Positions 33,928 to 42,993 of a DNA stretch of 64,000 bases are shown in pieces (the first letter of the stretch is position 1; each line of letters opens with the position of its first letter). The notes beneath the pieces were generated by a model, which ran no database searches, was not told the origin of the DNA, and worked only from the letters and a program-made list of their open reading frames with translations. Location: the NCBI RefSeq assembly GCF_900683735.1, contig NZ_LR215979.1, positions 248,001 through 312,000 of the forward strand. The letters are read 5' to 3'. The translations under genes were made by a program, and so were the position numbers. The DNA is from Fusobacterium ulcerans ATCC 49185 (GTDB taxonomy: Bacteria > Fusobacteriota > Fusobacteriia > Fusobacteriales > Fusobacteriaceae).

Positions 33928-35256
33928 TTATGACCTCAATATGTCAAACCAAAAAGTAAATTTTTTATTCTTTAAATTTATACCACAGGCAATTTTATTT
34001 AACTCCATAATTTTTTTTACAATAGAAAGTCCCAATCCATTTCCTTCTATACTTAATTCATTAGCATTGCTCCCACGGGAAAAGGGTTCCCATAGTTTGG
34101 AAATATCTCCAGTACTTTCTCCAGCTATACTGTTTTCAATACATATTTTTCCATTATCTTCATAGACAGAGATGATGTTATTTTCTTTAGAATATTTTAA
34201 GGCATTTTGAATAATATTATCAAAAGCTATTTTAAATATTTTTATATCACAGAAAACTTTTTGATCTTTGATTTCTATATCCCATTCTATATCTTTTTCT
34301 AATTCAAGCATTTCATATTTTTCAATACTTTGTTTTAAAATCTCCAGAATTACAATTTCTTTCATTTCTAATTTTATTCCTGGAGAAGAAAGTCTTGAAA
34401 TAGTGAGAAGATTTCCAACTAGTTCATTCATATCCATACTTTCTTTTGCTATTGCTCTATAGTACTGAGATTTTTCCTGATCAGTCTTAACTATTCCATT
34501 AATAAGAGCTTGTGCATAAGTGCTTATAACTGTAATGGGTGTTCTTAATTCATGTGAAGCATTAGAAGCAAAAGCTTTTAAATTTTCAATGGAAAGAGAA
34601 AGATTATCAGACATTTTATCAATGCTTTGACTTAATTCTCCTATTTCATCTCCACTTTTAATTTCAGTTTTTTCAGAAAAATCCAGCAGAGATATTTTTC
34701 CAGCTACTCTATTTAGTTTTTTGATATTTTTAGTTATCTGTTTAGAAAAAACTCTTCCTATTACCATACTTAGAAGTACTGATGTTATAGTAGTAAGCAA
34801 ATTAAATATATACATTTCATGCTTGTGTGCACTCATAACAGACAGAGAAGTTCTTAAACCAAGTATACGCCCATCAGGGAGTACTTCATTATATACAAGG
34901 AGCTTTATATTTGTTCTTGAAATATTTGTAACATTAAAACCCGTAGGAGGAAGTGAATTATTATGCATATCTTCTCTTTTACCTCTCATCATTTTATGCA
35001 TATTATTTCTTTTAATTATGGCTATATCTATACCTTCCTTATCTCTGAGGTCTTCTGCATATTCTTTGAAAATCTCATCATCATTTATAAAAGATTTAGA
35101 AATATTAACTGCTTCCATCATTTTTTCTTTTTTTCTATATACATAGAAATCATCCAAGAAAAATATATTGAGGATATATCCAGTTAAAACAGTAAATATA
35201 ACTATAAAAATTGAAAAGATAAAAATTTTTTGGAAAAAATTAACTTTTATTTTCAT
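33928..35256 (-). CDS. Sensor histidine kinase
   Basis: This 442-residue membrane kinase has TM1 (~10-33), an extracytoplasmic loop (~34-148) and TM2 (~150-170). HAMP (~171-225) follows, then HisKA with the phospho-accepting His (about 235) in NASHELRTPITVIS, and HATPase_c (~320-440, with FDNIIQNALKYS and GNGLGLSIVKKIM). The sensor loop has a Met/His cluster (MHKMMRGKREDMHNN, ~87-101) similar in composition to the downstream exported protein. The ATG at 35256 lies inside the 3' end of the response-regulator gene (17-bp overlap), so the pair is translationally coupled. The stimulus is unknown; metal or envelope stress is inferred from the cluster and neighbour. Confidence 0.92.
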   Translation of the reverse strand: MKIKVNFFQKIFIFSIFIVIFTVLTGYILNIFFLDDFYVYRKKEKMMEAVNISKSFINDDEIFKEYAEDLRDKEGIDIAIIKRNNMHKMMRGKREDMHNNSLPPTGFNVTNISRTNIKLLVYNEVLPDGRILGLRTSLSVMSAHKHEMYIFNLLTTITSVLLSMVIGRVFSKQITKNIKKLNRVAGKISLLDFSEKTEIKSGDEIGELSQSIDKMSDNLSLSIENLKAFASNASHELRTPITVISTYAQALINGIVKTDQEKSQYYRAIAKESMDMNELVGNLLTISRLSSPGIKLEMKEIVILEILKQSIEKYEMLELEKDIEWDIEIKDQKVFCDIKIFKIAFDNIIQNALKYSKENNIISVYEDNGKICIENSIAGESTGDISKLWEPFSRGSNANELSIEGNGLGLSIVKKIMELNKIACGINLKNKKFTFWFDILRS

Positions 35257-35905
35257 CAAATATGTACCCCATTCCTCTTACAGTCTTAATCATCTCACTA
35301 TAGTTTCCAAGCTTTTTTCTAAGCCTTTTTACTAAAGTGTCCACCACTCTGTCATCACCTTCAAAATCAAATCCCCAGACTTCATTTAAAAGAACATCTC
35401 TGGAAAAAATTATTCCTTTATTTTTTATGAGGTATTCTAAAAATTGAATTTCTCTTCTTGTGAGTTCAATACTTTCACCATTTACTGTAAGTTCTCCACT
35501 TCTAAAATCAAAAGAAAGATCATTAAATTTATAAGAGCTGTTTTCATCTATTTTAAGCATTTTTTTAATTTTTACACTTAAAACTTTTAAACTAAAAGGT
35601 TTTGTTATATAATCATCAGCTCCAATACTCAAACCTTTTAACTCATCAATTTCAGAATCTCTTGCAGTCATCATTATTATAGGAATATTTGATTCTTTTC
35701 TTATGTTCTGGCAGACTTCCCATCCATTCATCTTAGGAAGATTTATATCAAGTAATATAAGATCAGGATTATGTTCATAAAACATATCTAGAGCAGTTTC
35801 TCCATCTAATGCTTTATAAGTAAGAAAAGATTCTTCCAGTAAAGTATCTTCTATTACTTTAATTAAATTTTTTTCATCTTCTACTATCAAAATTTTTTTT
35901 GTCAT
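35240..35905 (-). CDS. OmpR/PhoB-family response regulator
   Basis: This 221-residue regulator has a receiver domain (1-115) with phospho-acceptor D53 in LILLDINLPKMNG, the acidic pair E9/D10, Thr in MMTARDS and Lys in DYITKPFS. A winged-helix DNA-binding domain (~125-220) follows, with ELTRREIQFLEYLIKNKG and VVDTLVKRLRKKLG. It overlaps the kinase gene and lies 14 bp after the very large protein gene, so all three may share one transcript. Targets probably include the exported His/Met-rich protein (inference). Confidence 0.93.
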   Translation of the reverse strand: MTKKILIVEDEKNLIKVIEDTLLEESFLTYKALDGETALDMFYEHNPDLILLDINLPKMNGWEVCQNIRKESNIPIIMMTARDSEIDELKGLSIGADDYITKPFSLKVLSVKIKKMLKIDENSSYKFNDLSFDFRSGELTVNGESIELTRREIQFLEYLIKNKGIIFSRDVLLNEVWGFDFEGDDRVVDTLVKRLRKKLGNYSEMIKTVRGMGYIFDENKS

Positions 35906-35919
35906 ATTTTATCTCCATA

Positions 35920-38900
35920 TTATTTTAATTTTTTATTATCAGTATGGGCAGAAATATGATTTAAATCATATAAAATATCTGATAAAATTCTGTTAGGTAT
36001 TTTTGAGAATGGTTCAGCTTTATTTTCTTTAATATTAAGAAAATCTACAGATGAAATATATGCTGTTTTATTATCATCCTTAGAAGTAGAATACCCGATT
36101 TCTAATTTAATAGCCAGATTATCTTGAGGATATGGTTTAATAAAAATATTTTCATTAATTTTTTCCCATCTATTATTAATAAGAAATTCATATATAGTAT
36201 TATAACAAAGGTATTTGTCAAGAAAATGACTTATCTCTTTTTTATAAGTATCTTTGTTTTTTAGTTTGTATACTTCTATATCAAGCTGTTTGAACTCTTG
36301 GACAATACCGTTTTCTTTAAAATAATTTTTGAAATTTTTTAAAATTTCTCGAGGCATTTCCATAGGATGAGCTATTTTAACTTTATTTGATTTTAAAATA
36401 GAAATCATTTTACCTTCCAATGTGAGAAAAGAGTTAGCACGTGTAAATCCATAATTATGCTTATCTATTTCAAATATAATATTTTTTGTAATAAAAGATG
36501 TAAGAGGATTTTTGCCTAAAGAAAATATTTCAGAATGTATTAATTCTTTTCTCGTATTCATAGCATATTTTAGATATTCTATTAAATCTTTTATAAGGAT
36601 ATTATAGTTTCTAACAGCTTCATAAGCCTTCATTATATATTTTTCCCTTTGAAAACTCTGTAATTCTCCAGCATTATATTTTTTTAAAACAAGTTTATCT
36701 GGAGGAATAAAAGTAATATATGCTGCAGTGATACCATCATCTTTTGTAAAATTTCTCAATAATGGCTGATGTTCTTTATCCAATTTCAATTCTAAAAATA
36801 TTCTTGAAGAGAATCCAATGTTGTCTAAAAAATTGTTTAATGCAATATTAGTTATTTCAGACTGAGTTCTTGTCATCAAATCATCAGTTTTAGCATGATA
36901 TCTTATAGTATCATAAACATTTTCAATAGATTTATCTAAAATTTTTCCATAAGGGAGAAGAGAATAGCAAAGCAAAGCTTTTTTATTCTGTTTTTTTATC
37001 TCCTTTTCTAAAGAATCAATATCTTTAAAGTTAAAAATACCAGCTAAAGAGGCTACAAATCTTTCTAAAACTTCAGATTTTGGAAGACTGTTTTTATAAG
37101 AGTCATAAATTTGTTCGAACTCTAATTCTCCTAATAAATTTTGAAGTTGTTTAAACCAATTTATATCAAATCTTCCTTTTTCAAACTCTTCAGGTCTTAT
37201 AGAAGTATACTTTAAAATATTCATTCTATTCTCAAGATTTTTTTCATAATTTAAATGAGCTTTGAAAAACCAGTATACTTCATCTAAATATGGATAATTA
37301 AGATATTCAGATAACAATGGTCTCCATTTAGGAAAATGAACTGCTGTAAATAATAGAGATTTTTTAAGTGAATAAGGATTATCTAATAAAGAAGCCAGCT
37401 CTCTTATAGTTTCCACTGTATCGTTTTTAAGTGGAGATGAGATAGATAAAAAATAATTTAAAGTGTCTTTTTTAGATGAAGGTTTTGATGAAAAACTAGT
37501 TGAAATATCAATTCTTTCATATTCCATCAATTCTAATATAGAGAAAAGGAGAGAAGCTCCTTTTATCTCTTTTATTGCAGGAACTAGATGAGTGAGATCA
37601 CTTTTTCTTATTTCATTTTTTCTGCTTATTTCAGATTTTACTATGGTTGAAATTATTTTTGTTTTTGCATTAGGGTCAAAAGAATATTTTCTTCTTTCTT
37701 CAGGAGACATATCAAAAAAATCTGAAAGCAGATTAAAGCTATTTTCTTTTTCAATAAGCTCTTTATATACCCCATCTGTTGAAATAAGCTTCATATCAAA
37801 AGCTCTTAAGAAATGAGTTATATTTAATCTTTTTGTTTCATAAAGCTCAACAGTATGAGAAAAAATGTAATAACTATAGAAAAAGACTCTGAACATATTT
37901 ATATTTTTCAAATCTTTTTCAGATATAAGATCAAATAAGGCTTCCATAAAATGAAGTATTTGAATATTTTGGAAATCTTCTTCAGACAAAGTTTTAAAGA
38001 AACAATTTATTATATCCATTTTTACATTAAATATTTCTTTAGAATCAAACTTAGAATAGAGTTTATTCATTTTTTCTAATATTTTTTCAGAAGTAATATC
38101 TTTTTTTCTTGTGAGAGCAGAAATTTTTTTCATTTTTTTTAAATTAAAGTTATTAGACATTAAAAAGTAAAAAGCAGAAGAATCATCATCAACTGATTTA
38201 GGATTTAAGTCAAAAAAATTTTCAAAATTTAAGGCAAAATCTATCTCCAATAGATTCTTTAATGAAAAAATTTTTGAAAAATTCCTAGATGAAAAATTAT
38301 TTAATTCAGCTTCCCATTTTTTTAAATCTATATTAAAAAATTCTTTAATGGAAGAAATTTCACTAGTAATTACACTTGATGGATCAAAAAGAAAGGGTGT
38401 TTTTTGTGAATTATATATTCCAAATCCACCTTTTCTTGCTAATCTTTTTAAGAAATTTTTTTCTTTTTCAGTTGCTTCTTCATAATCTTTAAATTCATGA
38501 TTATTATTTATTTTTTTTCTATTTAGAATAGCATCTTTTTTTCTCTTATATTCTTGAAGATAAGAATTGAAAGTGTTGTCATTACGAAGACGTTTTAAAA
38601 ATATTTCAGCTGCAATTTTTTTTAGAGAATCATTTCTAGTAAGAACAATTTCACTTACAATTTCCATCATTAAATCTTTTTGAAATCCTAGAATATGTGT
38701 GGCAATAAATACTCTATGTGAAGTTCTTAAAGGAGTACTGAAGATATTTATAATAACTTCTTTTTCTTCAGAAGTAAGATTCCTTTTAGACTTTTTTATA
38801 GTAAATACTGCTCTTTCTTTTAAGAGAGAAGATCCCTCTTTTAAAAGAAAAAGAATGAATTGTTTTTGTCTTTCACTTCTTCCTTCTTTTACAAAATTAA

Positions 38901-40269
38901 TGAAAAAGAAATAAATTGTTTCATCAGTTGAATGCATTACAATATCACATAATCTATCAATTTTTTCTTCAGAAAATCCATCATAAGCGATAATATCAAA
39001 AAGCTTATAAAATATAGTATTGGGATCTTTTATATATTCAGACCAGCAAAATGGTTTTTCATAAGAGTATATATATTGATTCATATCAATTGCTAAATTA
39101 TAAAGTGCTTCAAAGTGCTGTTCTAAAGATGCCTTATCCTGTAAAAACATATTTTCAGAGAGAATTGTTGCATCTCTTTGCTCTTTAATTGAAAATTTTA
39201 GAACTATTTGTTGTTTTGGATAAGTAACTGAGGTTATATAGTTTTGAATAACATAATAAGCATATAGAGGTTCTATTTTCTTTTTTAATCTGTATACAGC
39301 AGCTTCCATTCTCTCATCTTCAGTTCCTACTAAATAAAGATAGTGAAGAGCATTTAAAACTTCTGTATTATTTCTACTTTTGTTTAAAAGAAACAGTTTT
39401 TCCTTCATCAAAGAAAAATCTTTTAAACCTTCAGCCCATAAAGAAAAAAATATATATTCTGATTCGTTTCCATAAGAATAGATTATATTTTTTTTACTTC
39501 CATCAGTAAGAACATCATTTATTGTAGTAAAAAATAATTTTATTTCTTCAGTATATAAAAATATTAATTTAACACCAGTCCAGCCGTATATAGAGTCTAC
39601 AACTTCATTAGAAGAGTATAAACCATTTTCAAGAATAAAACTTATTAAGATTTTAAAGGCTTCAATATTTCCACATGAAGCATTCAATAGAATAGATTTT
39701 TTTAATTCAGGGAGTATATCTTCATTGAGGATAAGAGCAAATAATTTTAATTGAAGAGAAGAGTCAGAACTTTTTACTATTCCTCTCACTATATCATTTG
39801 TAATATCAGAATTACTTTCCTCAATATATTCTGATAAAAGAGATAAAAGCTTTTCATTGCCATTATCAATTTCATAGGCTATTATGTCCTCAAGAGTACA
39901 GCCATGAGGAACACTTTTTGATATGATAAAATTTAAAATGTTAAATTTATCATTCCATAATTTCAAAAGATTCCAAAGTTTAGATATTGCAGGATAAAGA
40001 TAAAGTTCTGTATTTTTAGCATCTCTAAAAGCAGGTTTTAGAGGATCTGATTCATAAGTGAAATTTAAAGTATCTTCCCATATTTTAGTTAATATTTTTA
40101 TAAATTTATCTCCATATATTATTTCAAGCTGTTTAAAAAGATTACTGTCAATTATGTCTAATAGGGAAGTGTGTTTATCCTTAAGTATCAATTTTTTTAT
40201 AAAATCGAAAAATTTATTTTTATTTTCTAATTTTTGGTTTAATTCAAGCTGCAATTTATTAGTATTCAC
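35920..40269 (-). CDS. Very large protein of unknown function (possible DUF4132/DUF5724-type)
   Basis: This product of 1449 residues has no signal peptide or membrane segment. It is Lys/Glu/Leu-rich and almost wholly alpha-helical in appearance, with many short repeats of the amphipathic, HEAT/ARM-like kind (for example residues ~450-590). The end (PNRILSDILYDLNHISA) recalls the C-terminal segment of large DUF4132/DUF5724 proteins, but I am not sure of that link. The frame opens with a TTG at 40281, yet the GGAGGG site lies inside; the GTG at 40269 is better placed. It precedes a two-component system by 14 bp, an unusual partner. The base composition looks like that of the neighbours, so nothing indicates recent transfer. 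Confidence 0.75.
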   Translation of the reverse strand: MNTNKLQLELNQKLENKNKFFDFIKKLILKDKHTSLLDIIDSNLFKQLEIIYGDKFIKILTKIWEDTLNFTYESDPLKPAFRDAKNTELYLYPAISKLWNLLKLWNDKFNILNFIISKSVPHGCTLEDIIAYEIDNGNEKLLSLLSEYIEESNSDITNDIVRGIVKSSDSSLQLKLFALILNEDILPELKKSILLNASCGNIEAFKILISFILENGLYSSNEVVDSIYGWTGVKLIFLYTEEIKLFFTTINDVLTDGSKKNIIYSYGNESEYIFFSLWAEGLKDFSLMKEKLFLLNKSRNNTEVLNALHYLYLVGTEDERMEAAVYRLKKKIEPLYAYYVIQNYITSVTYPKQQIVLKFSIKEQRDATILSENMFLQDKASLEQHFEALYNLAIDMNQYIYSYEKPFCWSEYIKDPNTIFYKLFDIIAYDGFSEEKIDRLCDIVMHSTDETIYFFFINFVKEGRSERQKQFILFLLKEGSSLLKERAVFTIKKSKRNLTSEEKEVIINIFSTPLRTSHRVFIATHILGFQKDLMMEIVSEIVLTRNDSLKKIAAEIFLKRLRNDNTFNSYLQEYKRKKDAILNRKKINNNHEFKDYEEATEKEKNFLKRLARKGGFGIYNSQKTPFLFDPSSVITSEISSIKEFFNIDLKKWEAELNNFSSRNFSKIFSLKNLLEIDFALNFENFFDLNPKSVDDDSSAFYFLMSNNFNLKKMKKISALTRKKDITSEKILEKMNKLYSKFDSKEIFNVKMDIINCFFKTLSEEDFQNIQILHFMEALFDLISEKDLKNINMFRVFFYSYYIFSHTVELYETKRLNITHFLRAFDMKLISTDGVYKELIEKENSFNLLSDFFDMSPEERRKYSFDPNAKTKIISTIVKSEISRKNEIRKSDLTHLVPAIKEIKGASLLFSILELMEYERIDISTSFSSKPSSKKDTLNYFLSISSPLKNDTVETIRELASLLDNPYSLKKSLLFTAVHFPKWRPLLSEYLNYPYLDEVYWFFKAHLNYEKNLENRMNILKYTSIRPEEFEKGRFDINWFKQLQNLLGELEFEQIYDSYKNSLPKSEVLERFVASLAGIFNFKDIDSLEKEIKKQNKKALLCYSLLPYGKILDKSIENVYDTIRYHAKTDDLMTRTQSEITNIALNNFLDNIGFSSRIFLELKLDKEHQPLLRNFTKDDGITAAYITFIPPDKLVLKKYNAGELQSFQREKYIMKAYEAVRNYNILIKDLIEYLKYAMNTRKELIHSEIFSLGKNPLTSFITKNIIFEIDKHNYGFTRANSFLTLEGKMISILKSNKVKIAHPMEMPREILKNFKNYFKENGIVQEFKQLDIEVYKLKNKDTYKKEISHFLDKYLCYNTIYEFLINNRWEKINENIFIKPYPQDNLAIKLEIGYSTSKDDNKTAYISSVDFLNIKENKAEPFSKIPNRILSDILYDLNHISAHTDNKKLK

Positions 40270-40345
40270 ATTTCCCTCCAAAATTATTCTGTAAGTATCT
40301 TATTATATGAAATATTATAACATAGAATAGTTTATCCATAAATAA

Positions 40346-40388
40346 AAAATAAGAATGTTCTGAACTGTTTAATATTCAGAACATTCTC
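40346..40388 (-). terminator. Terminator of the abgB-gltS-regulator operon
   Basis: Perfect 12-bp arms GAATGTTCTGAA (40353-40364) and TTCAGAACATTC (40375-40386) are followed on the minus strand by TTATTTTTTATTT. It lies 12 bp after the regulator stop. Confidence 0.88.
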
Positions 40389-40399
40389 ATTTAAAGTTA

Positions 40400-41605
40400 T
40401 TAAAAATTTAATTTATATTTTTTAGAAGGTCTTCCAATAGAACCTTCTTCTAAAGTCATATCAGCTAAATTATTTTCTCTAAGTTTTGTCAATATTCTGC
40501 TGGCAGTTCTTCTGCTGAGCCCGATATATTCAGCTAGCTCTTCTGCTGTTATCCAGATATTTTTTTCATAGATTTTTAAAAGGGTTTCAAAGAGAGCTTT
40601 GGAAATATTTAATTTTCTTAATTTTTCATATATTCCAAAATCCCTGACATCTTTTTTTCTTAATCTTTTTAAAGCTGTAAACTTTCCTTTTTCAAGAAAA
40701 TAACTGATTTCTTCCCCATATATTTCACTTTTTTCATAGGCTTTTTCTGCATTCAGTCTAGCTTCTGAGATACTATCCCCACATCCCCAGCCTACTGTTA
40801 TCATACCTATTGTTGAAAAAATTTTTCCAGATAGATTTTCTGTAAAATCAGTGAAATCTTTTTTAATCATTATTATCTCGATTTCATTTCCTAGTTCATA
40901 AATTATTGAATTTTTAACATATTTTTCTAATATAGATTTATAATTTTTGTTGGTATCAAAATGTTTTAATTTTCCAACCACTATTTTTTTATCATCTAAC
41001 CCTGCTATTTTTATTTCAGATATCATATGTTCTATGGTATCTTTTATATTATCTTCAGAAGGAAAAAGAAATATAAATGGAATTTTTTCCTTTTCAAGTT
41101 TTTCTGTTAGATTACTTAGTCTGGTAATAGAAAGCTGTATTTTCTTTTCTTTATGGAGAATAAAATGATTATGGAGTATTCTTTCATAAAGAATAGGATC
41201 TTCAATATTGAATTCAGTAGTAAAAGGCTCATCCCCATCAAATATATTTTTAAAATAAAAATCTTTGTTGCTTTTATCTATAAAATCAATATATACTTTT
41301 GAAAAATCTATATCATGTTTATTTTTCAGAATTTTAAAAAGTATTTGATAAAGCTCCTCTCTTTTTATTTCTAGAGAATATATAGGTTTAATAATTTTTT
41401 TTAATTTTCCCTCAAGAAATGTCTTTCCCAATTCACCACTTGTAAGGAAAACATCAAATTTGTGGAAATTTTTTTTATAGATATCCACAGTTTCTTCTAA
41501 TTTTTCATAGATAAAGTATTCTACACAATATTTATCTGATTTATTTATTCCTTTCTTTATAAAAGGAAGAGAATTTTCAGGAGAAATTACTCCAATTTTT
41601 ATCAT
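40400..41605 (-). CDS. Transcriptional regulator with C-terminal winged helix, coupled to GltS
   Basis: This 401-residue protein has an N-terminal part (~1-230) that I cannot assign. A middle segment (IGMITVGWGCGDSISEARLNAEKAYEKSE by pattern, ~265-295) resembles the degenerate GGDEF/cyclase-like domain of some regulators. A C-terminal HTH (~345-400: WITAEELAEYIGLSRRTASRIL, then a wing ending GRPSKKYKL) is present. The frame is open upstream to 41719, but the ATG at 41605 overlaps the gltS stop as ATGA and has AAAGGAAAG in front. That overlap implies translational coupling with the transporter. It probably regulates its own operon and may bind the palindromes at 44.4-44.5 kb (inference). Confidence 0.75.
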   Translation of the reverse strand: MIKIGVISPENSLPFIKKGINKSDKYCVEYFIYEKLEETVDIYKKNFHKFDVFLTSGELGKTFLEGKLKKIIKPIYSLEIKREELYQILFKILKNKHDIDFSKVYIDFIDKSNKDFYFKNIFDGDEPFTTEFNIEDPILYERILHNHFILHKEKKIQLSITRLSNLTEKLEKEKIPFIFLFPSEDNIKDTIEHMISEIKIAGLDDKKIVVGKLKHFDTNKNYKSILEKYVKNSIIYELGNEIEIIMIKKDFTDFTENLSGKIFSTIGMITVGWGCGDSISEARLNAEKAYEKSEIYGEEISYFLEKGKFTALKRLRKKDVRDFGIYEKLRKLNISKALFETLLKIYEKNIWITAEELAEYIGLSRRTASRILTKLRENNLADMTLEEGSIGRPSKKYKLNF

Positions 41606-42972
41606 GCGGTCTTTCCTTTTTTGTCCAGTCCAACTATGATTCCAAAGAATATTATTATTAGTCCAAGATTCAATAATACAGGAATCAGAGGACCATAAGC
41701 CAGACTGAGAGTGATACATGTTACCATAAGGATTGGTCCCATTAATGCTGTAAGAGAGAATCCAAGTGAATAATCTCCTAGTACAGGTGTAGAAAATTCT
41801 GGATCACATATCCTTAATAACAAAAGACCAGTAAGAAATACTCCAAGACAAGTTCCAAGCATTGCAACTGCTCTTTCAAAAGCATAGTTTCCTTTATAAT
41901 ATTTATATGAGAAGTATTTTATACACCACCATGTAGCTATGAATCCAAGTATCATCATTGCCATTATTGGAATAAAGTATGAAAATACTGCTCTTAAAGG
42001 AAGAGTAGCCACAGCACTTACAACTGCAAATTCAGTAAGCATACTTGTTATTTTACTTTTAACTTTAGTATCAACACACCATTCTAAGCCCCATTTTTTA
42101 ATTACCTTCCATACAAGTATCATTATTACCATTGCAAATGCCCAAACAGAAAATGATGAAAGTACAGGAATTTTATATTTTTTTACAAGTGTAAGAATTA
42201 TATATGAAACCCCACATACTGAAAATATTATTGCCACATGAAAAGCAAGAACATCAATTGATGAAGAAAGCATAGTTTCTCTTCCAATACTTGCTTGTTT
42301 GCTGATATCTGTATAGTAACCTCTTTTTAATTCCATAGGTATATCAGAAGGCTTTCTTAAAAGAGAAGTTTCTCCTTTACGGCATGCTCTATTGATTAGA
42401 AATATTCCAAATAATATTCCTCCAATAAGGCCAAAAGTAGCAGTAGTAGTAGCAATCCCTTGTGCTAAAGCCCAGTATTCCATATTCATTTCTTGGAGAG
42501 TTCTTCCTATCATACCAGCTGTTCCATGTCCTCCAGAGAATCCAGCATTCAATTCAACTCCAAAAGAACCATACAAATCAATATTGAAAAATCTTGTACA
42601 CACAAAATTTACAAAATATCCTACTATCTCTTGCAAAAACGTTACAATAAAAAGTATTCCTCCCATTATCCCTACATCTCTTACCACGCCTTTTCCATTG
42701 CTACCTTTGAATTCCAGCCCTAAAGGAACTGCAGCAACTACTGGAACTATTAACAATCCAGGAAGAAGAGCCATCTCTTTTAACCAGGCAGCAGGAAGAG
42801 AGAAAGAAAATACTCTTCCTAAAACTTCTGGACCAAATATCAATCCAATAAATCCTCCTATAACAGAAGCAGGAATAAAGAGATTTTGGAATATTTTTAC
42901 TTTAGATTTAATAAAAACTCCTAGGATAAGAAGAAAACTTAAATAACATAATACATAAAATATTTGCTGCAT
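41602..42972 (-). CDS. GltS-type sodium/glutamate symporter family protein
   Basis: This 456-residue polytopic protein is of the glutamate:Na+ symporter (ESS/GltS) type, somewhat longer than the ~400-residue E. coli protein. The first-half signature GVELNAGFSGGHGTAGMIG (GGHGTA, about residues 145-152) is clear, with LFIPASVIGGFIGL near the N terminus. The second-half core includes LGTCLGVFLTGLLLLRICDPE. It lies between an AbgB-like aminoacyl-glutamate hydrolase (21 bp) and a coupled regulator. The imported compound may therefore be a glutamate conjugate cleaved by that hydrolase, or the carrier handles the released glutamate; the substrate is not proven. Confidence 0.85.
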   Translation of the reverse strand: MQQIFYVLCYLSFLLILGVFIKSKVKIFQNLFIPASVIGGFIGLIFGPEVLGRVFSFSLPAAWLKEMALLPGLLIVPVVAAVPLGLEFKGSNGKGVVRDVGIMGGILFIVTFLQEIVGYFVNFVCTRFFNIDLYGSFGVELNAGFSGGHGTAGMIGRTLQEMNMEYWALAQGIATTTATFGLIGGILFGIFLINRACRKGETSLLRKPSDIPMELKRGYYTDISKQASIGRETMLSSSIDVLAFHVAIIFSVCGVSYIILTLVKKYKIPVLSSFSVWAFAMVIMILVWKVIKKWGLEWCVDTKVKSKITSMLTEFAVVSAVATLPLRAVFSYFIPIMAMMILGFIATWWCIKYFSYKYYKGNYAFERAVAMLGTCLGVFLTGLLLLRICDPEFSTPVLGDYSLGFSLTALMGPILMVTCITLSLAYGPLIPVLLNLGLIIIFFGIIVGLDKKGKTA

Positions 42973-42993
42973 TATAACCCCCCTTTTTAAATT

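Noticed and set aside
41606-41719. 38-residue N-terminal extension of the regulator downstream of gltS
   Set aside because: The extension lies wholly inside gltS in another frame; the ATG at 41605 with its own ribosome binding site and ATGA overlap is the better start.
42392-42946. 184-codon open frame opposite the gltS-type gene
   Set aside because: It is a shadow of a strongly coding region, with Pro/Ile-rich low-complexity translation, no ribosome binding site and no family pattern.
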